DNA from: Chryseobacterium herbae | GTDB lineage: Bacteria > Bacteroidota > Bacteroidia > Flavobacteriales > Weeksellaceae | DNA: 64,000 bases | NCBI RefSeq assembly: GCF_025154075.1 | Contig: NZ_JAOAMU010000002.1 | Span: 752,775 to 816,774, forward strand | Direction: 5' to 3' | In this document: positions 60,111-64,000 of the stretch, in pieces | Layout of the letters: each line of letters starts with the position of its first letter | Numbering within the stretch: position 1 is the stretch's first letter | Translations under genes and position numbers: made by a program | The notes under the pieces: generated by a model | What the model was told of the DNA's origin: nothing | The model's database searches: none | The model's input: only the letters and a program-made list of their open reading frames with translations

Positions 60111-60144
60111 AAACCTTATAGGTTTCCCAAAACCTATAAGGTTT
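60111..60144. repeat. AAACCTTATAGGTTT inverted repeat, copy 2
   Basis: Two 15-bp arms, exact reverse complements, with a 4-base loop (CCCA). Same arms as at 15249-15296. It can form a strong hairpin and may also help end the bestrophin transcript. Confidence 0.8.
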
Positions 60145-60345
60145 AAAAAAGGTAAAAAGGTAAAAAAAGTAAAAAACCTAGCTGAAAATCTTAGATTTTC
60201 TTGCGCCTTAAAAATACTCCCCTTGGACAACCTTGCGCCTTTGCGATAAACCAACAAAAGAAAACAACTGGAACGTAGTAGAATTTTTGCACACTGCGTT
60301 TAGCCAATTTCAAACTCAAAAAACAACTTAAAAAAACAATTCAAA

Positions 60346-61959
60346 ATGATTCACAGTTATGTTATAATATCCATTGCAGTCCTGCTGTCTGTGATGATAT
60401 TGGTGATGATAGGGCAAAAGCTGAAAGTAGCTTATCCCATCTTCCTGGTGATTGCCGGTCTTGCGATCAGCCTTATTCCGGGAATGCCGCATATTGAAAT
60501 AGAGCCAGATCTCGTATTTCTTATATTCCTTCCTCCGATATTGTTTGAAGCTGCGTGGTTTACCTCATGGCAGGACTTTCACAAATGGAGAAAGCAGATC
60601 TTTTCCATGGCTTTCGGGCTTGTATTTCTAACCTCAATTGTTGTAGCGTATCTTTCATCTTCCATTATTCCAGGGCTAACCATTGCGATGGGATTCCTGT
60701 TGGGAGGCGTAAATTCACCACCTGATGCAGTGGCAGCTACTTCAGTGTTAAAACATATGAAGATTCCTAAAAAGATCACCAGCATCCTTGAAGGCGAAAG
60801 TTTGATTAATGACGCTTCCAGTTTAATTGTATTTAAATTTGCTTTAGCGGCCGTAATTTCAGGGCAGTTTATCTGGAGAGATGCTATTCAGGATTTCTTT
60901 ATGATGGCTGTGGGTGGAGTAGTAATTGGTATTGCTACAGGCCTTTTGTTTGGGGCTTTGTTAAGGATTATTCCTTCCAACTCGAATATTGACACCGTGA
61001 TTACCCTGATCGTTCCTTACATCATGTATGTGGGTGCTGAGCATTTCCATTTTTCGGGCGTATTGGCGGTCGTTGCGGGAGGGCTTTTGATGTCTTATAA
61101 TTCGCATTGCTATTTAAGCCATACCTCGAGGATACAGTCTGGAAATGTCTGGAGTGTGCTCATATTCCTGATGAATACCATTATCTTCATCCTCATCGGC
61201 CTTGAGCTTCCGGTAGTGGTTGCAGCGATGAAAGATTATACCATTTCGGAAGGAATTTTTTATAGTGTAGTGATTGGTGGTGCTATTATTCTTACCAGAT
61301 TGCTGTACAGTTATGCCGTAATGTATTTCCCAAGACTTTGCTCGAAAGAATTAAGATTAAAAATTCCTAAACCGGACTGGCGCGAACCTTTTATCATCAG
61401 TTTTGCCGCGATGAGAGGAGTGGTTTCACTGGCTGCCGCACTTTCCATTCCTGCATTTTTACCGAATGGAGACGCTTTTCCGCACCGAAATATCATTTTA
61501 TTCGTAACTTTCGTTATCATTCTGATCACGTTGGTAGGACAGGGACTTCTTCTGACTCCGATCTTAAAATGGTTAAAAATAGATGATGCCGGAAGCGAAT
61601 TGCCTGAAGAAAAACAGGAAGTAATCCTGATGCGTAAACTTAAAGAAACAGCATTACACAAAATGGAAAATGATTTTTCCGAGCTTGCCGTTACGAATAC
61701 GTTGGTGCGCCATCAGAAACATAAACTGGAAACCGAAATGATGCTTATGGCAGATAAGGCCCAGTGTATGGCTTCCACAGGAGATTATGTAAATGCGATC
61801 AATGAAAATAAAGATGTGCTTCGCCAGATCATTCAGGCTCAGAGAAATGAACTGCACCGGATGAAAAGAGAGAAGATATTTGATGATCATGTGATGAGAT
61901 CTATAGAAATGCAGCTGGATTTTGATGAAGCAAAGATCACAGGATTTTCACACAGTTAA
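60346..61959 (+). CDS. Na+/H+ antiporter (CPA1/NhaP type)
   Basis: 537 aa: about 12 membrane helices, including the ion-binding G-E-S-L-I-N-D-A-S-S-L-I-V-F (Asn-Asp pair) and L-G-G-V-N-S-P-P-D-A-V-A-A. A ~110-residue cytoplasmic helical tail follows (from ~425). Extrudes Na+ for H+; control of pH and salt. Preceded by a 280-base gap with repeats. Confidence 0.92.
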   Translation: MIHSYVIISIAVLLSVMILVMIGQKLKVAYPIFLVIAGLAISLIPGMPHIEIEPDLVFLIFLPPILFEAAWFTSWQDFHKWRKQIFSMAFGLVFLTSIVVAYLSSSIIPGLTIAMGFLLGGVNSPPDAVAATSVLKHMKIPKKITSILEGESLINDASSLIVFKFALAAVISGQFIWRDAIQDFFMMAVGGVVIGIATGLLFGALLRIIPSNSNIDTVITLIVPYIMYVGAEHFHFSGVLAVVAGGLLMSYNSHCYLSHTSRIQSGNVWSVLIFLMNTIIFILIGLELPVVVAAMKDYTISEGIFYSVVIGGAIILTRLLYSYAVMYFPRLCSKELRLKIPKPDWREPFIISFAAMRGVVSLAAALSIPAFLPNGDAFPHRNIILFVTFVIILITLVGQGLLLTPILKWLKIDDAGSELPEEKQEVILMRKLKETALHKMENDFSELAVTNTLVRHQKHKLETEMMLMADKAQCMASTGDYVNAINENKDVLRQIIQAQRNELHRMKREKIFDDHVMRSIEMQLDFDEAKITGFSHS

Positions 61960-61980
61960 ATCTTAATTAAATCTGAAACT

Positions 61981-62406
61981 ATGAATACACCCATCACTGT
62001 TCAGTATAAATTCAATGCATCGGCAGAAAAAATATGGAATGCGTTGACCGATAAAAACGAAATGCAATCCTGGTATTTTACGATCCGGGATTTCGAACTG
62101 GAATTAGGAAAAGAGTTTGATTTCTATGAATCCTGTGACGGAGGGAAATATCTACATCACGGCCGTATTTTAGAAATTATTCCCAACAGAAAATTAAAAC
62201 ATAGTTGGGCCTATCCTGAACTTTCAGATGCCGTTACCACAGTGACCTGGGAGCTTCAGCCGGAAGATGATGGAACGCTAGTAACACTGACGCATGAGAA
62301 TATTGAAGGCTTTGAAGGTCTGGGAGAAACTTTTTCCAGAACAAGCTTTACAGAAGGCTGGAACTCTATTATTGGACAGAGTTTGAAAGAATATTTAGAA
62401 AAATAA
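61981..62406 (+). CDS. SRPBCC/AHSA1-family protein
   Basis: 141 aa. AHSA1-like: Y-K-F-N-A-S-A-E-K-I-W-N-A-L-T-D, M-x-x-W-Y-F, and the C-terminal helix with G-W-N-S-I-I-G-Q-S-L-K-E-Y-L. Unknown ligand. First of three tightly spaced genes. Confidence 0.9.
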   Translation: MNTPITVQYKFNASAEKIWNALTDKNEMQSWYFTIRDFELELGKEFDFYESCDGGKYLHHGRILEIIPNRKLKHSWAYPELSDAVTTVTWELQPEDDGTLVTLTHENIEGFEGLGETFSRTSFTEGWNSIIGQSLKEYLEK

Positions 62407-62411
62407 AAGAT

Positions 62412-62921
62412 ATGATCGAGCTGCAGATTTTTAAAGCAGAAAATGCTTCTGAACTGATATCTAAAATAAAAAACAAAAGAGAACTTTTACAGTTTGCCGG
62501 TCCTGCCTATCATTTTCCATTGACGGAAGAACAGCTGGAAAGTGACCTGGCGAATGAAAACCGCTTGATGTTCAGTGTTTTCGATACAACAGACCAGAAA
62601 GCAATTGGACATGCACAGATCTTTTTAAAAGATGAAACTTTTCTTCTCGGAAGAATCCTGTTATGGGATGAGAACAACAGAGGAAAGGGCTACGGAAAGA
62701 AAATTGTACAGGAACTCCTGCAATACGGCTTTCATCATTTTGATCGGGAAACCGCTGAACTTAATGTATACGACTGGAACACTGGAGCCATTGAATGCTA
62801 TAAAAAAGTAGGTTTCGAAATTGATCCGGACGTGATGAGCGAAGTCAGTATCGATAATGAACTTTGGCTTTCCATTAATATGAAAATCAATAAGAACACC
62901 TTTGAATCCGGGAAAATATGA
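62412..62921 (+). CDS. GNAT-family N-acetyltransferase
   Basis: 169 aa. GNAT acetyl-CoA loop R-G-K-G-Y-G-K-K-I-V-Q (Q/R-x-x-G-x-G/A) with Y-D-W-N-T-G-A-I-E-C-Y-K-K-V-G-F near the end. Substrate unknown. Five bases after the SRPBCC gene; its stop overlaps the next start. Confidence 0.9.
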   Translation: MIELQIFKAENASELISKIKNKRELLQFAGPAYHFPLTEEQLESDLANENRLMFSVFDTTDQKAIGHAQIFLKDETFLLGRILLWDENNRGKGYGKKIVQELLQYGFHHFDRETAELNVYDWNTGAIECYKKVGFEIDPDVMSEVSIDNELWLSINMKINKNTFESGKI

Positions 62922-63295
62922 CTTACTCAGCACTCCGTCCGATACTCTGGACCGATAATATAGACGAAACAATAGGATTTTATACCCAGATCCTTGGCTT
63001 TACTTTGATGGGAAGAAATGATGAATGGCAGTGGGCTTCACTTAAAAAAGATGATGTACAGATCATGCTTTCTCAGAATGACTATGAAAAACCCAATGGG
63101 ATAGGCTTTACTGGCTCATTTTATTTTAACGTAGATGATGTGGATGAAATCTGGGAAGACCTTAAAACAAAGGCAAAAGTATGCTACGAAATCGAGACTT
63201 TTGAGTGGGAGATGAGGGAGTTTGCCATCTATGATAACAATGGCTATCTGTTACAATTTGGCCAGCCCGCGGATAATATTGGCAATACGGAATAA
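62918..63295 (+). CDS. VOC-family (bleomycin-resistance-like) protein
   Basis: 125 aa beginning within an ATGA overlap with the GNAT stop. I-D-E-T-I-G-F-Y-T-Q-I-L-G-F and I-Y-D-N-N-G-Y-L-L-Q-F-G mark the VOC fold. Translationally coupled to GNAT, so the two may act on related compounds. Confidence 0.9.
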   Translation: MTYSALRPILWTDNIDETIGFYTQILGFTLMGRNDEWQWASLKKDDVQIMLSQNDYEKPNGIGFTGSFYFNVDDVDEIWEDLKTKAKVCYEIETFEWEMREFAIYDNNGYLLQFGQPADNIGNTE

Positions 63296-63302
63296 ATTTT
63301 GC

Positions 63303-63310
63303 TATTTTTG
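63303..63310 (+). promoter_or_regulatory. Bacteroidota -7 box (TATTTTTG)
   Basis: TATTTTTG 20 bases before the cyclotransferase start codon. Confidence 0.45.
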
Positions 63311-63330
63311 GGGAAATATTTAGAAATTCA

Positions 63331-64000
63331 ATGAAAAAGAATATAATAGTAGGTTTAGCGGTAGTTTTGATGTTGGCGTCTTGTAACAAAGATGAAAAGA
63401 TCCTGAACACGCTGAATGAATATAATAATACAATGGTAGAAAAAGGGTATCACTTCGGTGATAAACTTGAACTTCCGAAAGAGGTAACGGAGAATGCAGA
63501 AAGCATCAGCATCAGCTTTGGAGACAAAGAAACTTCAAGTTTGACAGTTGATCCCAAATTCTTTACGTTAGGTGATAATGCCGTTACTTTTAACATCAAA
63601 ACAAAGGGTGGGAAAGTTCTTAATCAGGATGCAACCATCAACGTATTCGCAAAAAATCCTGAAAAAAATATCGCCTACCAGATTATTGCAGAATATCCTC
63701 ACGATCCAAAGAATTTCGTACAGGGTTTCCAGATCGAAGGCAATACCATCTATGAAAGTGACGGGCAGAACGGTTCTTCCCAGATCCTGAAGTATACATT
63801 GGGAACTACCACTCCGCTGGCTTCTACCAAGCAGGCTCAGGAAGATTTCTCAGAAGGAAGTACCATCGTTGGTGATAAAGTATATCAGCTGACATGGCAG
63901 AGCAAAAAAGGATATATCTATGACAAAAGCTCTTTGAAACTGCTTTCAGAATTCGCTTACCCGAATGTTTTGGGTGAAGGTTGGGGATTAACTTATGATG
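63331..64000 (+). CDS. Glutaminyl-peptide cyclotransferase, lipoprotein (3' truncated)
   Basis: The first 223 codons are present; the frame runs off the window. Lipobox L-A-S-C (Cys18). The segment after ~105 matches plant-type glutaminyl cyclotransferases: Y-P-H-D-P-K-N-F-V-Q-G-F, S-D-G-Q-N-G-S-S, L-T-W-Q-S-K-K-G-Y-I-Y and G-E-G-W-G-L-T. Converts N-terminal Gln of exported proteins to pyroglutamate; common in Bacteroidota periplasm. Confidence 0.9.
   Translation, partial: MKKNIIVGLAVVLMLASCNKDEKILNTLNEYNNTMVEKGYHFGDKLELPKEVTENAESISISFGDKETSSLTVDPKFFTLGDNAVTFNIKTKGGKVLNQDATINVFAKNPEKNIAYQIIAEYPHDPKNFVQGFQIEGNTIYESDGQNGSSQILKYTLGTTTPLASTKQAQEDFSEGSTIVGDKVYQLTWQSKKGYIYDKSSLKLLSEFAYPNVLGEGWGLTYD

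Overview
The window is an AT-rich chromosomal segment from a member of the Bacteroidota, most likely a Flavobacteriia species close to Chryseobacterium. This is inferred from Por/type IX (T9SS) C-terminal sorting tails on three proteins, MKK-type signal peptides and LxxC lipoboxes, TAnnTTTG promoter boxes, membrane-anchored AraC regulators, DUF families common in Flavobacteriia, and intergenic repeats of the kind seen in these genomes. There is no rRNA operon, CRISPR array, integrase, transposase or phage structural gene. One tRNA (Arg, ACG) is present.

Layout. 1-5.2 kb: the 3' part of an RCC1-repeat T9SS cargo protein, a 17-residue-repeat secreted protein, and several orphan hypotheticals. 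5.2-13.6 kb: an 800-aa surface protein with a TonB-plug-like domain but no barrel, a small outer-membrane barrel, and two membrane-bound AraC regulators interleaved with two class-C-beta-lactamase-fold serine hydrolases. A nearly identical 25-bp element lies just before the barrel gene and the second hydrolase, suggesting one regulon. 14.4-20.4 kb: a CREST-like membrane protein, then a tight operon of a secreted PIG-L deacetylase, an unlisted 34-aa membrane peptide and a sodium:solute symporter, followed by a DUF2911 protein. 20.8-30 kb: an accessory stretch of MORN_2/YwqK-like, WG-repeat/Sel1 and orphan lipoprotein and membrane genes with two decayed gene remnants. 30-36.1 kb: two T9SS-exported enzymes (a metallopeptidase and an esterase) and a TPR-HTH regulator.

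36.7-43.8 kb: tRNA-Arg, a BtuF/FecB-like binding lipoprotein, mtgA, a 'recombinase'-named membrane protein, a double-glycine Cys-rich peptide, then on the minus strand a UbiA-like gene, recF, a four-helix-bundle (S23) gene and a DUF721 (DciA-type) gene. The S23 gene is bracketed by degenerate 7-bp repeat arrays and appears inserted between recF and DUF721. 43.9-50.3 kb: a 1964-aa alpha-2-macroglobulin beside an ecotin, a two-gene periplasmic anti-protease module. 50.9-54.5 kb: a TolC/HlyD/ABC-2 permease export operon without an adjacent ATPase. 54.7-64 kb: a run of small DUF1569, VOC, SRPBCC, GNAT and DUF1398 genes, a DUF2490 barrel, a bestrophin, a Na+/H+ antiporter and the 5' part of a glutaminyl-peptide cyclotransferase gene.

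The most unusual items are the S23 gene with its heptanucleotide arrays at 41.28-41.98 kb (related array at 54.6 kb), the shared 25-bp control element at 8.4 and 12.4 kb, the Cys-rich double-glycine peptide at 40.8 kb, the 34-aa symporter-linked peptide at 18.1 kb, and an apparent in-frame repeat insertion inside recF.
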